Shown here piece by piece: positions 44,785 to 52,938 of a DNA stretch of 63,656 nt. Numbering within the stretch: the first letter of the stretch is position 1; every line of letters starts with the position of its first letter. Source of the stretch: Corynebacterium tuscaniense (lineage in GTDB: Bacteria > Actinomycetota > Actinomycetes > Mycobacteriales > Mycobacteriaceae). The stretch spans positions 1 to 63,656 of the forward strand of contig NZ_VXKH01000005.1 of the NCBI RefSeq assembly GCF_008693065.1. Direction: 5' to 3'. The notes beneath the pieces were generated by a model, which did not search any database, was not told the DNA's origin, and saw only the letters and a list, made by a program, of their open reading frames with translations. Made by a program: the position numbers and the translations under genes.

Positions 44785-45183
44785 ATGCAACCGATCACCA
44801 CTATCACCACCCGGGTTGCTGTCCCGGGTATGGAAAATGAGCTGCTTGCGGGCCACCAGCTCTCCGGCAACCATTTCGTGGTTGCCAGCGTGCCGTTTCT
44901 GGATACCTCGCTGGCGCTGGGGGACATCGTGGAGTGTGTCACAGTTGGTGGCCAGTTCCACGTGGATCGCGTGGTGGTGCGCGGCGGTGCCTCGACGGTG
45001 CGTATCCTCCCAGCGACGGAGGCTCCACTGCAGCTCGCCGAGACGTTGCTTGCGTTCGGCTGCCGGGTGGAGATGGGGCCGGGTGGGATGCTCGCGGCGT
45101 CTATAGGCCCGGATGCCCCGAAGGATGGTATCCGCGAGTGGCTGGAAGGCCTTGAAACCCAGGGCATCATTTCGCTCGCGTAG
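44785..45183 (+). CDS. DUF4265 family protein
   Basis: A 132-residue protein. Its pattern (LLAGHQLSGNHFVVASVPFL, LGDIVECVTVGGQFHVDRVV, GGASTVRILP) fits DUF4265, a small family of unknown function. There is no signal or membrane segment. ATG 44785 is preceded 7 nt upstream by a perfect TACAAT -10, so the mRNA is leaderless and the longer frame from 44635 is not used. The 240-nt gap before it (44545-44784) holds this promoter and otherwise nothing I can name. It lies 14 nt before the rhodanese-like gene. Confidence 0.65.
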   Translation: MQPITTITTRVAVPGMENELLAGHQLSGNHFVVASVPFLDTSLALGDIVECVTVGGQFHVDRVVVRGGASTVRILPATEAPLQLAETLLAFGCRVEMGPGGMLAASIGPDAPKDGIREWLEGLETQGIISLA

Positions 45184-45197
45184 GTAGTGTGGGCGCC

Positions 45198-46031
45198 ATG
45201 AGCGTCTACGTTTCTTCCGAAGAGCTGCGCGAACTGATTCGCACCGGCGAAAAGCTCACTTTGTTGGCCGCGCTGTGGGATGCGCGCGCGGGCCAGGCAC
45301 GGTCCACGTTTCACGCTGCGCACATTCCCACCGCTCAGTTTTGTGACATGTCGGTGCACCTCGTGGGCACACCTACAGCGCAGGTGGGCCGTAATCCGTT
45401 GCCGTCGCTGGAGCGGTTGAGTGAAACGTTCGGCTTCTGGGGCATTGCGGAGGATCGCCCGGTCATTGTGTATGACACCGGCCATGGCGTCTTCGCTGCC
45501 CGTGTTTGGTGGACTTTGCGTTGGGCGGGTGTAAAAAACGTGCGCATCCTTGACGGTGGGTTCGCCGCGTGGGAAGCACTCGGCTTTGACACGGTTGCTG
45601 GCCCTGGCCCTGTCAACGTCCATTCGGAACTTGTCGCGCAGCGTGGCCAGGCACCCACGATTGATGATGTGCACGATTACAAGGGCCTGCTTATCGACGC
45701 TCGCCAGCCCAATCGCTACCGCGGCATCAAAGAACGTTTAGATAAGAAAGCGGGTCACATCCCGGGGGCACGGAACCTCCCAGTCCAGGACCTGTTTGAT
45801 GCAGACGGCATGGTGAAACCCTCGGATGAGATCTTGGGACTTTTTGCCCAATTGGGTGTCACCCACACCACTGATCCCGCCTCGGCGGTTGTGTATTCCG
45901 GTTCCGGCAACCACTCTGCCAAGTTGCTTGCCGCCGCGGTGCACGCGGGGTTGCCGATGCTCACCCACTACATCGGTGGCTGGTCCCAGTGGGCCGCGGA
46001 CGTAACAAACCCAGTTTCACGCGAAATCTAG
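45198..46031 (+). CDS. Two-domain rhodanese-like protein with Ser in place of the catalytic Cys
   Basis: A 277-residue tandem rhodanese protein, the ThtR/SseA type of thiosulphate sulphurtransferase. Domain 1 (residues ~5-130) has DARAGQARSTFHAAHIPTAQ; domain 2 (~150-275) has LIDARQPNRYRGI and GHIPGARNLP. The active-site loop reads VVYSGSGNHS with Ser234 where C-G-S-G is expected; the only Cys is Cys49 outside both loops. A persulphide cannot form at Ser234, so the usual activity is doubtful. TAGTGT 7 nt before ATG 45198 suggests a leaderless start. Confidence 0.8.
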   Translation: MSVYVSSEELRELIRTGEKLTLLAALWDARAGQARSTFHAAHIPTAQFCDMSVHLVGTPTAQVGRNPLPSLERLSETFGFWGIAEDRPVIVYDTGHGVFAARVWWTLRWAGVKNVRILDGGFAAWEALGFDTVAGPGPVNVHSELVAQRGQAPTIDDVHDYKGLLIDARQPNRYRGIKERLDKKAGHIPGARNLPVQDLFDADGMVKPSDEILGLFAQLGVTHTTDPASAVVYSGSGNHSAKLLAAAVHAGLPMLTHYIGGWSQWAADVTNPVSREI

Positions 46032-46049
46032 GCCTGAGCGCCGGGCTTC

Positions 46050-46132
46050 GGGTGAAGGATTTAACACTCTGAGCCTGCCCTACCCGGCAAAAGCCCAGGT
46101 CACACGCGCTTGTGGGGTTAAATCCTTCACCC
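46050..46132. repeat. Inverted GGGTGAAGGATTTAAC element
   Basis: GGGTGAAGGATTTAAC (46050-46065) and its perfect reverse complement (46117-46132) enclose 51 nt, filling the gap after the rhodanese-like gene. The same geometry (16-bp arms, ~50-nt interior) is seen at 22169-22250 with another sequence. There is no T-run, so it is not a standard terminator. Confidence 0.65.
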
Positions 46133-46185
46133 CCACAAAGTGCGCCTACCCAGCAATGTCCCCACGCCCGATAAAGTGCTAACCA

Positions 46186-47172
46186 ATGGGTTTTGTTTTG
46201 TTAACGCTTTCCATGCTCGCCCTGATCGGGGCGAGCCGTTTGTGGCGCGCGGAATCCCGGTACAAAGCACTGAGCAAAAAGCGGGACAAAGCGCTCGCTA
46301 GAACTACGCCTGCTGAACCTGCCCCGAGATCCACCCACGGCCGTAAGACCCGCAAGTCCCACAAGCCCCACAAACTGTCGCGCCGGGCACGCCGGGACTG
46401 GGCTACCGCCAACGGCTTTACCTACACCGCCGAAGATGAATTCCTGCAGGACGAATGGACCCGCGGTGCTGCCGCCAGCGGAGCCCCCATTAAGGACGTC
46501 TTGACAGGCACTAAGTTTGGCCATGAAACCCGTATCGCTGATATCGCAGGCACGACCGTTATCGGAATGGGAACGGGCATGGCTAGCGATGTTGTTGTGG
46601 ACATGCGTCGGCTCCCACTGACTCAGCAGCTCTCCGAAGACCTCGTCGAGGTCGCTCAAATCGAAGGGTTTGCTGTCTTCGCGTCGGAGGGAGGTCCGGC
46701 GGAACGGATGCTGGATATTCGCGTCCGCACGGCTTTGGAGCAGCTGCCGCCGCAGGTTGACGCGGTCTGTTTCGAGTCGGAGTGGGTGCTCGCGGAGTTC
46801 GACGACGTGACAGATTGGGATGCGGTTTTTGCTCCGCTCGCTCTCCTCGCCGACACCGCGCGCACCCTTCCGCCTGAAATATGGCCGCGGCTTGAACTCG
46901 CAGGCACGTCGCGTGAGATGGGCGAGCCCATGCTTATCGACGTCGCATCTCACCCCACCCCTTCCCACCACTTCCATCCCGCCATTACGCGTCCTGAGGA
47001 ACCCTTGGAGATGCCCACGCGGCTGACCGGCGGGGTGAAGGGGGACATCACAGACCATGAGGTGGGGTCTGATGAGGTCAATGCGATTGGGACTGGCCAG
47101 GAAGATCCTCAGCCAAACGACGGCACTCGGGTCGCGCGCAAACTTGATCCGCCGTCTATTTTCGATGACTAA
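46186..47172 (+). CDS. Hypothetical membrane-anchored protein
   Basis: A 328-residue protein with an N-terminal membrane helix (FVLLTLSMLALIGASRLW), a very basic linker (residues ~30-75, including HGRKTRKSHKPHKLSRRARR) and a folded cytoplasmic-type domain from ~75 to 270 (WATANGFTYTAEDEFLQDEW, DIAGTTVIGMGTGMASDVVV). The C-terminus is acidic and disordered. A similar hypothetical gene lies between thtR and pyrE in C. glutamicum. TAAAGT lies 8 nt before ATG 46186. Its function is unknown. Confidence 0.65.
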   Translation: MGFVLLTLSMLALIGASRLWRAESRYKALSKKRDKALARTTPAEPAPRSTHGRKTRKSHKPHKLSRRARRDWATANGFTYTAEDEFLQDEWTRGAAASGAPIKDVLTGTKFGHETRIADIAGTTVIGMGTGMASDVVVDMRRLPLTQQLSEDLVEVAQIEGFAVFASEGGPAERMLDIRVRTALEQLPPQVDAVCFESEWVLAEFDDVTDWDAVFAPLALLADTARTLPPEIWPRLELAGTSREMGEPMLIDVASHPTPSHHFHPAITRPEEPLEMPTRLTGGVKGDITDHEVGSDEVNAIGTGQEDPQPNDGTRVARKLDPPSIFDD

Positions 47173-47196
47173 CTCGGGGTGGCTAACCTTGGAGGC

Positions 47197-47751
47197 ATGA
47201 GTGCCACATCTATTGACGCCACGGCTAAGGCCCGCCTTGCTGAGCTTGTGAAGGAGCTCGCTGTTGTTCATGGTCGAGTGACTTTGAGTTCCGGTAAAGA
47301 AGCTGACTACTACGTTGATCTCCGTCGTGCCACGTTGCACCACGAGGCCAGCCGCCTCATCGGTTCCCTCGTGCGCGAACTGACTGCTGACCTGGACTTT
47401 GATGCGGTTGGTGGTCTCACCTTGGGTGCTGATCCGGTGGCTACGGCTGTGATGCATGCGGATGGCCGTCCGATTGATAGCTTCGTTGTCCGCAAGGAAG
47501 CGAAGAAGCACGGGATGCAGCGTCACATTGAGGGGCCGTCGATTAAGGGTAAGCGTGTCTTGGTTGTGGAGGACACCACAACTACCGGTAATTCACCGCT
47601 CACCGCGGTGGAGGCTTGCCGGGCCGAGGGTGCTGAGGTCGTTGCGGTTGCGACCGTGGTGGACCGCGAGACTGGTGCTGACAAAGTGCTCCACGATGCC
47701 GGTTTGGAGTACCGCTTCCTGCTTGGTTTGAACGACCTTGGCCTCGCCTAA
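47197..47751 (+). CDS. pyrE: Orotate phosphoribosyltransferase
   Basis: A 184-residue enzyme making orotidine monophosphate from orotate and PRPP in pyrimidine synthesis. Seen: TLSSGKEADYYVDLRR, the lysine-rich loop RKEAKKHGMQRHIEG and the PRPP motif VLVVEDTTTTGNSPL. ATG 47197 has TAACCT 7 nt upstream; an in-frame GTG at 47179 is rejected. The next gene starts 14 nt before its stop. Confidence 0.95.
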   Translation: MSATSIDATAKARLAELVKELAVVHGRVTLSSGKEADYYVDLRRATLHHEASRLIGSLVRELTADLDFDAVGGLTLGADPVATAVMHADGRPIDSFVVRKEAKKHGMQRHIEGPSIKGKRVLVVEDTTTTGNSPLTAVEACRAEGAEVVAVATVVDRETGADKVLHDAGLEYRFLLGLNDLGLA

Positions 47752-48457
47752 TCCTGCTGAGTCCACCCCGACCGACAAAGGACCAACGGACAAGGGGCCA
47801 ACGGGCAAGGGCCCAGTGGACAAGGGCCCAACGGAGTGGAATGAGGGTCGGCATGGCGTTGGTCCGTGGGAGGGCGAATGGCCCACTGACCCGCGTTTCG
47901 ACCCTCAGTTTTTGGAGCACGGCGATAGCCGCAACGTTGTTGACCAGTACCGCTACTGGTCGATGGAGGCTATCCGGGCTGATTTGGATCAGCGCCGCCA
48001 CCCGTTTCATGTTGCGATTGAGAATTTTGAGAATGACATGAATATCGGCACCGTCGTCCGCACCGCAAATGCGTTTTTGGCGGAGGCGGTTCACATTGTG
48101 GGGCGGCGTCGTTGGAATCGCCGAGGTGCGATGGTGACGGACCGTTATCAACACATCATTCATCACGACACCGTCGCGGATTTGGTTGCGTGGGCCACCG
48201 AACGGGGCCTCTCCGTGGTCGCCATTGATAACACGCCCGGTTCAGTTCCCCTAGAAACTGCTGAAATCCCGCGAAATTGTGTGCTCCTTTTCGGTCAAGA
48301 AGGCCCGGGCATCACTTCTGAAGCCCAGGACGCGGCGTTGATGACCTGCTCGATCGCACAATTCGGCTCGACGCGCTCGATCAATGCGGGGGTGGCCGCA
48401 GGAATCGCGATGCACACGTGGGTACGCCAGCACGCCACGCTTGACGACGCCTGGTAG
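47738..48457 (+). CDS. TrmH/SpoU-family RNA 2'-O-methyltransferase
   Basis: A 239-residue SPOUT methylase. The first ~45 residues are a disordered repeat tail (PTDKG, PTGKG, PVDKG). The fold contains NFENDMNIGTVVRTANAF (motif 1), LLFGQEGPGI (motif 2) and IAQFGSTRSINAGVAAGIAM (motif 3), all intact. It should methylate ribose in tRNA or rRNA; the exact site is unknown. The start is TTG 47738, overlapping pyrE by 14 nt. Confidence 0.88.
   Translation: MASPNPAESTPTDKGPTDKGPTGKGPVDKGPTEWNEGRHGVGPWEGEWPTDPRFDPQFLEHGDSRNVVDQYRYWSMEAIRADLDQRRHPFHVAIENFENDMNIGTVVRTANAFLAEAVHIVGRRRWNRRGAMVTDRYQHIIHHDTVADLVAWATERGLSVVAIDNTPGSVPLETAEIPRNCVLLFGQEGPGITSEAQDAALMTCSIAQFGSTRSINAGVAAGIAMHTWVRQHATLDDAW
47771..47830 (+). 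repeat. Four 15-bp coding repeats
   Basis: Four 15-nt units of the form ACNGNCAAGGGNCCA encode PTDKG-like pentapeptides at the N-terminus of the TrmH protein. In-frame length variation between strains is likely. Confidence 0.6.
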
Positions 48458-48600
48458 CTCCCCACACCACCCTAAGACCACCCCCAGCCTCAACAATGGC
48501 ATAACTTTGCCGATTCCCGCCACGGTCCCCGAGACTCCAGCGGCTTTTGCAGTTCCCGATGCGCTTGCAGTTCGAGAGGCTGCTGCAGTTTCCGAGGTCC

Positions 48601-48810
48601 CGCGAGTGTGTGCATATGTGTGAAAAGTGAAGCGGACAAATTTGTCGTTTAAAAAACGAGCGATGCTCTGACCTGGATTTATGCTTCCGTAGAGGGCGGA
48701 CGCAGAGTGTGTCCACCTGGTACCACGCCGTTCATGCAGGTGAAGGCTTGAGAAGAAGGCAGACGGACAAATATGTCCTCATGTAGTTTCAGCTATATAT
48801 GTGCTTCTCG
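48601..48810. repeat. Palindrome cluster downstream of the TrmH gene
   Basis: Three cores occur: GCGGACAAATTTGTCG (48632-48647), GCGGACGCAGAGTGTGTCC (48696-48714) and GGACAAATATGTCC (48765-48778). The first (inverse) and third (direct) carry the flanking segment with CATATG or TATATATGTGC. They are related to the clusters at 7251-7394 and 40308-40615. The gap 48458-49106 holds no gene. Confidence 0.65.
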
Positions 48811-48900
48811 TGGGTGCGAGAAGGTCATGTTGGGGTCATTCCGGGATTGCGTTGCGTTCCAGGTTGCTGTTGCTAGGGGATAGTGGCTGGACCGAACAGT

Positions 48901-48956
48901 AGGGGAGAAAGAAAAGGGAAGAAAAAGAGGGAGGAAAGAGAGGGAAGGAGAGAAAA
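48901..48956 (+). other. 56-nt homopurine tract
   Basis: An uninterrupted run of 56 A/G bases lies on the plus strand, between the palindrome cluster and the GH76 gene. It could adopt unusual structure or act as an untranslated leader; no function is shown. Confidence 0.7.
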
Positions 48957-49012
48957 TGCAGGGGAAGCGGGAAGAACGGATGTTGGCTCCCTGTATTGAA
49001 AGAGAGTAGACA

Positions 49013-49054
49013 ATAGATAAGGGTCTATAGATAAGAATCTATAGAGAAGGATCT
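49013..49054 (+). repeat. Three 14-bp tandem repeats before the GH76 gene
   Basis: ATAGATAAGGGTCT, ATAGATAAGAATCT and ATAGAGAAGGATCT follow one another without gap, ending 52 nt before the GH76 start. They contain TATAGAT-like -10 elements and may form a variable promoter or leader. Confidence 0.65.
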
Positions 49055-49106
49055 ATTGAGAGCACACCAAAATGAGGCCGAGGCAGGGCCGAGAGAAGGA
49101 GGCAGC

Positions 49107-50471
49107 GTGGTACGCACGAAGTCATCTGTTTCCGACTCCGCTGAGATGTGGGCATATCGCGCGGACCTTGCAGAGGCAGCGGTAGCTGAACGTCATGCTT
49201 CGCCATTGTGGCGATTGCCGCGAACAAACCTGGCGGTGGTTGCATGGCCTGCAACGCCACGTGAAAAGGCCTTTGTCACGTGGCATTACTGGTGGCAGGC
49301 GCACTATTTGGATTGTTTGGTGGATGCGGAGCGGCGTCAGTCGACCAAAGCTCGTCGCGCGAACATTTCGCGTACGATCCGGGGGATCCGGATTCGCAAC
49401 CATGGGAATCTGACTCGTAACCGTTATTACGACGATAAAGCCTGGCTGGCATTGGCGTTAGGGCGGGCCGGGGAAGAAAACCAAGCACGACGCGAAGTAC
49501 TTGCAGATCTAGAGAAACCGACGGTGAAAACAGCGGGGCTGCCACCACAGTCAAAGCTGCCGAAGTTGCCGAAGCTGCTGCGGGGGCTGGGTAAACCGGG
49601 CTTGCCGGGCCTATCGAAGGTGACGCGGTTGTGGCGTCGGCCGAAGACACGATTCCGCCCGCTGGAGGAACTCGAGTTCAACATCCTCGCAGGCCTGGAC
49701 AATGTCATCGGTGTTTTGCCATGGCGGACAGATGAGAACTTCTTCAACGTCCCGGCGAATGGTCCGGCGGCGATCATGATGGCGAGGAGTGGGCGTCTGG
49801 ATAAAGCTCGTGAAGTTATGGGCTGGATCTTTGACAACGTCATGGCGGATAACGGGCTTGTGCAGGACGGAATTCGTCTGCACGCGGATGGTCCACGGAC
49901 AACGGATATCTCCTACACCTACAACCAAGGCACGGTTTTGGGGGCGGCACTGGAAATCGCGATTGCACTAGACAATCAGGAAGCCGGAAATGCTGATGAA
50001 GCTTCCGGGGATGCGCAGATGTTCTACATCGCCCGGATCCACGACTTGGTGCGGGCTGTGGCAAAACACTTGGCTACGCCTGCCGGAGTGATTGATAATC
50101 AGCGGGACTGCGCACCCAATAAGGGTGGGGATGGCGCTCTGTTTCAGGGGATTCTTGTGCGCTATCTTGCAGACGTGGCGGTGCGTCTCCCGGATACGAC
50201 GGCGGCCGGCCGGGCGGCTAAGAAGGAGGCGGCACGACTTGTTCTGGCGTCGGCCGCTGCGATGTGGAATAACCGCCTTGAAGTGGACGGATTGCCTGTT
50301 TTTCCGGTGCGTTGGGTGGAGGGGGCGAGGTTGCCGCATATTTATGGGGGCGGGGGAGCGTCGATAAGCAAGGCCCCTGAAATTCCGGAACGCGATCTTT
50401 CTGTGCAACTTTCTGGCTGGATGTTGCTCGAGGCGGCAGCGCGGGTCGCGCAAAGCGGGCATACTGGTTAA
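49107..50471 (+). CDS. Glycoside hydrolase family 76 protein
   Basis: A 454-residue (alpha/alpha)6-barrel protein of the GH76 (alpha-1,6-mannanase) family. The catalytic Asp pair is in NRYYDDKAWLALALGRAG; other family marks are TDISYTYNQGTVLGAALEIA and NKGGDGALFQGILVRYLAD. There is no signal peptide, so the target may be an intracellular glycan. GTG 49107 has an AAGGAGG site; the frame also extends to TTG 49056. It is followed at 30 nt by fba. Confidence 0.82.
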   Translation: MVRTKSSVSDSAEMWAYRADLAEAAVAERHASPLWRLPRTNLAVVAWPATPREKAFVTWHYWWQAHYLDCLVDAERRQSTKARRANISRTIRGIRIRNHGNLTRNRYYDDKAWLALALGRAGEENQARREVLADLEKPTVKTAGLPPQSKLPKLPKLLRGLGKPGLPGLSKVTRLWRRPKTRFRPLEELEFNILAGLDNVIGVLPWRTDENFFNVPANGPAAIMMARSGRLDKAREVMGWIFDNVMADNGLVQDGIRLHADGPRTTDISYTYNQGTVLGAALEIAIALDNQEAGNADEASGDAQMFYIARIHDLVRAVAKHLATPAGVIDNQRDCAPNKGGDGALFQGILVRYLADVAVRLPDTTAAGRAAKKEAARLVLASAAAMWNNRLEVDGLPVFPVRWVEGARLPHIYGGGGASISKAPEIPERDLSVQLSGWMLLEAAARVAQSGHTG

Positions 50472-50501
50472 CGTAACCGCATTCGAGTGAGAGGACTCTT
50501 C

Positions 50502-51536
50502 ATGCCTATTGCAACCCCTGAGGTTTATAACCAAATGCTTGATACGGCCAAGAAGGAAGGTTTTGCTTTCCCGGCCATTAACTGCACTTCCTCGGAGACC
50601 ATCAACGCTGCGCTACGTGGTTTCGCTGAGGCGGGCTCTGACGGCATCATTCAGTTTTCTACTGGTGGCGCTGAATTTGGTTCCGGTCTGTCGGTGAAGA
50701 ACAAGGTTGTGGGTGCGGAGGCTCTCGCGGCGTTTGCTCACAAGGTGGCAGAGCAGTACGACATCAACGTGGCGCTGCACACGGATCACTGCCAGAAAGA
50801 AGTTCTGGACGAGTATGTGCGCCCGCTGATCGCGATTTCGCAGGAGCGCGTGGATCGTGGTGAGCTGCCGCTGTTCCAGTCGCACATGTGGGATGGTTCC
50901 GCGATCCCGATCGATGAAAATCTGGTGATTGCGCAGGAGCTGCTGGAGAAGGCTCGTAAGGCGAACATCATTCTCGAGGTTGAGATTGGTGTTGTCGGTG
51001 GTGAAGAGGACGGCGTTGAGGCGAAGGCCGGCGCGAACCTGTACACCTCACGCGAGGACTTTGAAAAGACCATTGATGCGATTGGTACCGGTGAGAAGGG
51101 CCGCTACCTGCTGGCAGCTACCTTCGGCAATGTGCACGGCGTGTACAAGCCGGGCAACGTGAAGCTGCGCCCCGAGGTTCTGGACATGGGCCAGAAGGCG
51201 GCGGTGGAGAAGCTTGGCTTGTCTGCTGGTGAGCGTCCGTTCGACTTCGTGTTCCACGGTGGTTCCGGTTCTGAGCCGGAGAAGATCGCCGAGTCCCTGA
51301 CCTACGGCGTGGTGAAGATGAACGTGGACACTGATACTCAGTACGCGTTTACGCGCCCGGTCGCTTCCCACATGTTTGAGAACTACGATGGCGTGCTGAA
51401 GATCGACGGTGAGGTAGGTAACAAGAAGGCCTACGATCCGCGTTCGTACCTGAAGAAGGCTGAGCAGTCCATGTCCGAGCGCGTTGTTCAGGCGTGCCAG
51501 GATCTGAAGTCTGTGGGCAAGTCTGTTTCGCGGTAA
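50502..51536 (+). CDS. fba: Class II fructose-bisphosphate aldolase
   Basis: A 344-residue zinc-dependent aldolase of glycolysis. Seen: FAFPAINCTSSETINAAL, the zinc His region ALHTDHCQKE, EVEIGVVGGEEDG and the phosphate-binding FHGGSGSEPEKI. ATG 50502 follows GAGAGGA; a GTG at 50487 is in frame. GGTTA-ACG-TAACC (50466-50478) overlaps the stop of the GH76 gene and may be an operator. An intrinsic terminator follows. Confidence 0.96.
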   Translation: MPIATPEVYNQMLDTAKKEGFAFPAINCTSSETINAALRGFAEAGSDGIIQFSTGGAEFGSGLSVKNKVVGAEALAAFAHKVAEQYDINVALHTDHCQKEVLDEYVRPLIAISQERVDRGELPLFQSHMWDGSAIPIDENLVIAQELLEKARKANIILEVEIGVVGGEEDGVEAKAGANLYTSREDFEKTIDAIGTGEKGRYLLAATFGNVHGVYKPGNVKLRPEVLDMGQKAAVEKLGLSAGERPFDFVFHGGSGSEPEKIAESLTYGVVKMNVDTDTQYAFTRPVASHMFENYDGVLKIDGEVGNKKAYDPRSYLKKAEQSMSERVVQACQDLKSVGKSVSR

Positions 51537-51554
51537 TTAGCGTTGTACCGTCAA

Positions 51555-51583
51555 GGTCAGGCCAGTGAGGGCCTGGCCTTTTC
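51555..51583 (+). terminator. Rho-independent terminator of fba
   Basis: GGTCAGGCC-AGTGAG-GGCCTGGCC forms a 9-bp stem followed by TTTTCT, 19 nt after the fba stop. Confidence 0.75.
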
Positions 51584-51603
51584 TAGTGCGAAGAACACAT
51601 GTG

Positions 51604-52914
51604 ATGCCGATGGTTAGACAAACAAATCGCGTGCGTATGACCACGCGTGAGCGCATGGCTGCTGTTGAGGACTCGCTTGAAGCGCGTCTGAAGCGAGTGG
51701 CTCAGCGGTTCTTTCCGGCGCTCCGGGTGGGGGTTGCGGCGGGGATTGCGTATGCCATTGCGTTTGAGTGGGTTGGTCACGGGCAGCCTTTTTTCGCGCC
51801 GATCAGTGTGGTCATCATCGTCGGGTTGTCCGGCGGTGAGCGGATCAAGCGTGCCTTGGATATGTCGCTTGGGTGCATCCTGGGCGTGTTGGTCGGTGAC
51901 CTTGTGTTCGCACCGCTTGGCCCGGGTGGGTGGCAGATTGCGGCGGCGGTGTGTGGGTCGATGCTGTTTGCGTCGTTCTTTTCTAAGTCGATGTTGGTGG
52001 CCAATCAGGTGGCCATCGGTTCGATTTTGATCTCTACGATCATGCCGCCTGACGCCGCTGTTACGGGCTTCGATCGTGCGGTTGACGCGTTTATTGGATC
52101 GGCGGTGGGCCTTGCGGTTGTTGCGCTTGTGCCTTCTGCGCCGTTCGCTGCGGCCCGCCAGGAGATTTCCAAGGTTCTTTCCATTTTGAGCTCAGTGCTT
52201 GACGACGTCTCTGCCGGCATCTCCCACCAAGACCCCTCCGAACTGGCCCTGGCGTTGGAGGCGATTCGTGGTACGCAATCCGATATTGATGCCATCTCGA
52301 GTGCCACAAAGTCCGGCAGGGAATCCACCCAGCTGTCGCCGTTTTTGTGGGGGTCGCGCCGTTATTTCCAGTCCCTGTCTCGCGCGGTGCCGCCCACGGA
52401 CAATGCGGTCCGGAGTACCCGCGTTCTTGCTCGTCGTGCGCTTGTGCTTGTGGAGGACAAGGGCACTGTTTCCCCAAGGCAGTTGTGGATCTTGGACCAG
52501 CTTTCTGCGATTGTGCTTGACTTGTCGGAGCTTTTTGAGAGTACGTCGAAGTCCAGCCTTTCCGAGCGTATGCCGTCGGTGACTAATCGTTTGCGGTCAT
52601 TGGCAGCGGAGACTGGTCTGGAGGCTCTTGAATTGGACTGTGAGCCACCGCGTGGGCCGTACCCGCCGGTCAAGGGGTTGCACTCCGGTGCGAAAGCTGC
52701 CGGTGAACCCGGTCAGGCCACTTTGTCTGGTGCGGTGATTTTGGCGCAGTCCCGGTCACTCATTGTTGATCTTTTGCAGATCTGTGGTTGGTCCCGGGAG
52801 TCCGCTGTTGCGATGTTGAAACCGACATCGGAAACACCGGCGTACCCACCAGAGTTGAGCGCGGGCGGTTTAGGGGAAAGTGGTGCCCCTGGCACTGACG
52901 AGCCTGGCCGCTAA
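51604..52914 (+). CDS. FUSC family membrane protein
   Basis: A 436-residue protein with ~5 helices in the first half (ALRVGVAAGIAYAIAFEWVG, ISVVIIVGLSGGERIKRALD, GCILGVLVGDLVFAPLGP), matching the FUSC/aromatic acid exporter N-terminal module, and a cytoplasmic helical second half. The family exports aromatic acids or modifies the envelope; the substrate is unknown. The fba terminator excludes the frame start at 51565; ATG 51604, 51610 and 51640 are all possible. Confidence 0.72.
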   Translation: MPMVRQTNRVRMTTRERMAAVEDSLEARLKRVAQRFFPALRVGVAAGIAYAIAFEWVGHGQPFFAPISVVIIVGLSGGERIKRALDMSLGCILGVLVGDLVFAPLGPGGWQIAAAVCGSMLFASFFSKSMLVANQVAIGSILISTIMPPDAAVTGFDRAVDAFIGSAVGLAVVALVPSAPFAAARQEISKVLSILSSVLDDVSAGISHQDPSELALALEAIRGTQSDIDAISSATKSGRESTQLSPFLWGSRRYFQSLSRAVPPTDNAVRSTRVLARRALVLVEDKGTVSPRQLWILDQLSAIVLDLSELFESTSKSSLSERMPSVTNRLRSLAAETGLEALELDCEPPRGPYPPVKGLHSGAKAAGEPGQATLSGAVILAQSRSLIVDLLQICGWSRESAVAMLKPTSETPAYPPELSAGGLGESGAPGTDEPGR

Positions 52915-52922
52915 GGAGCGGT

Positions 52923-52938
52923 GTTAAATCCTTCACCC
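52923..52938. repeat. Single copy of the GTTAAATCCTTCACCC word
   Basis: The 16-mer seen at 18080, 46050 and 46117 occurs singly between two convergent genes. Its GGGTGA supplies the final Gly and the stop codon of the minus-strand gene, so the element has shaped that protein's end. Confidence 0.55.

Noticed and set aside
48548..48604. Three TGCAGTT units spaced 18 nt apart near the end of a possible 79-codon frame (48384-48623)
   Set aside because: The frame overlaps the TrmH gene, lacks a ribosome site, and the similarity beyond TGCAGTT is weak; probably chance.
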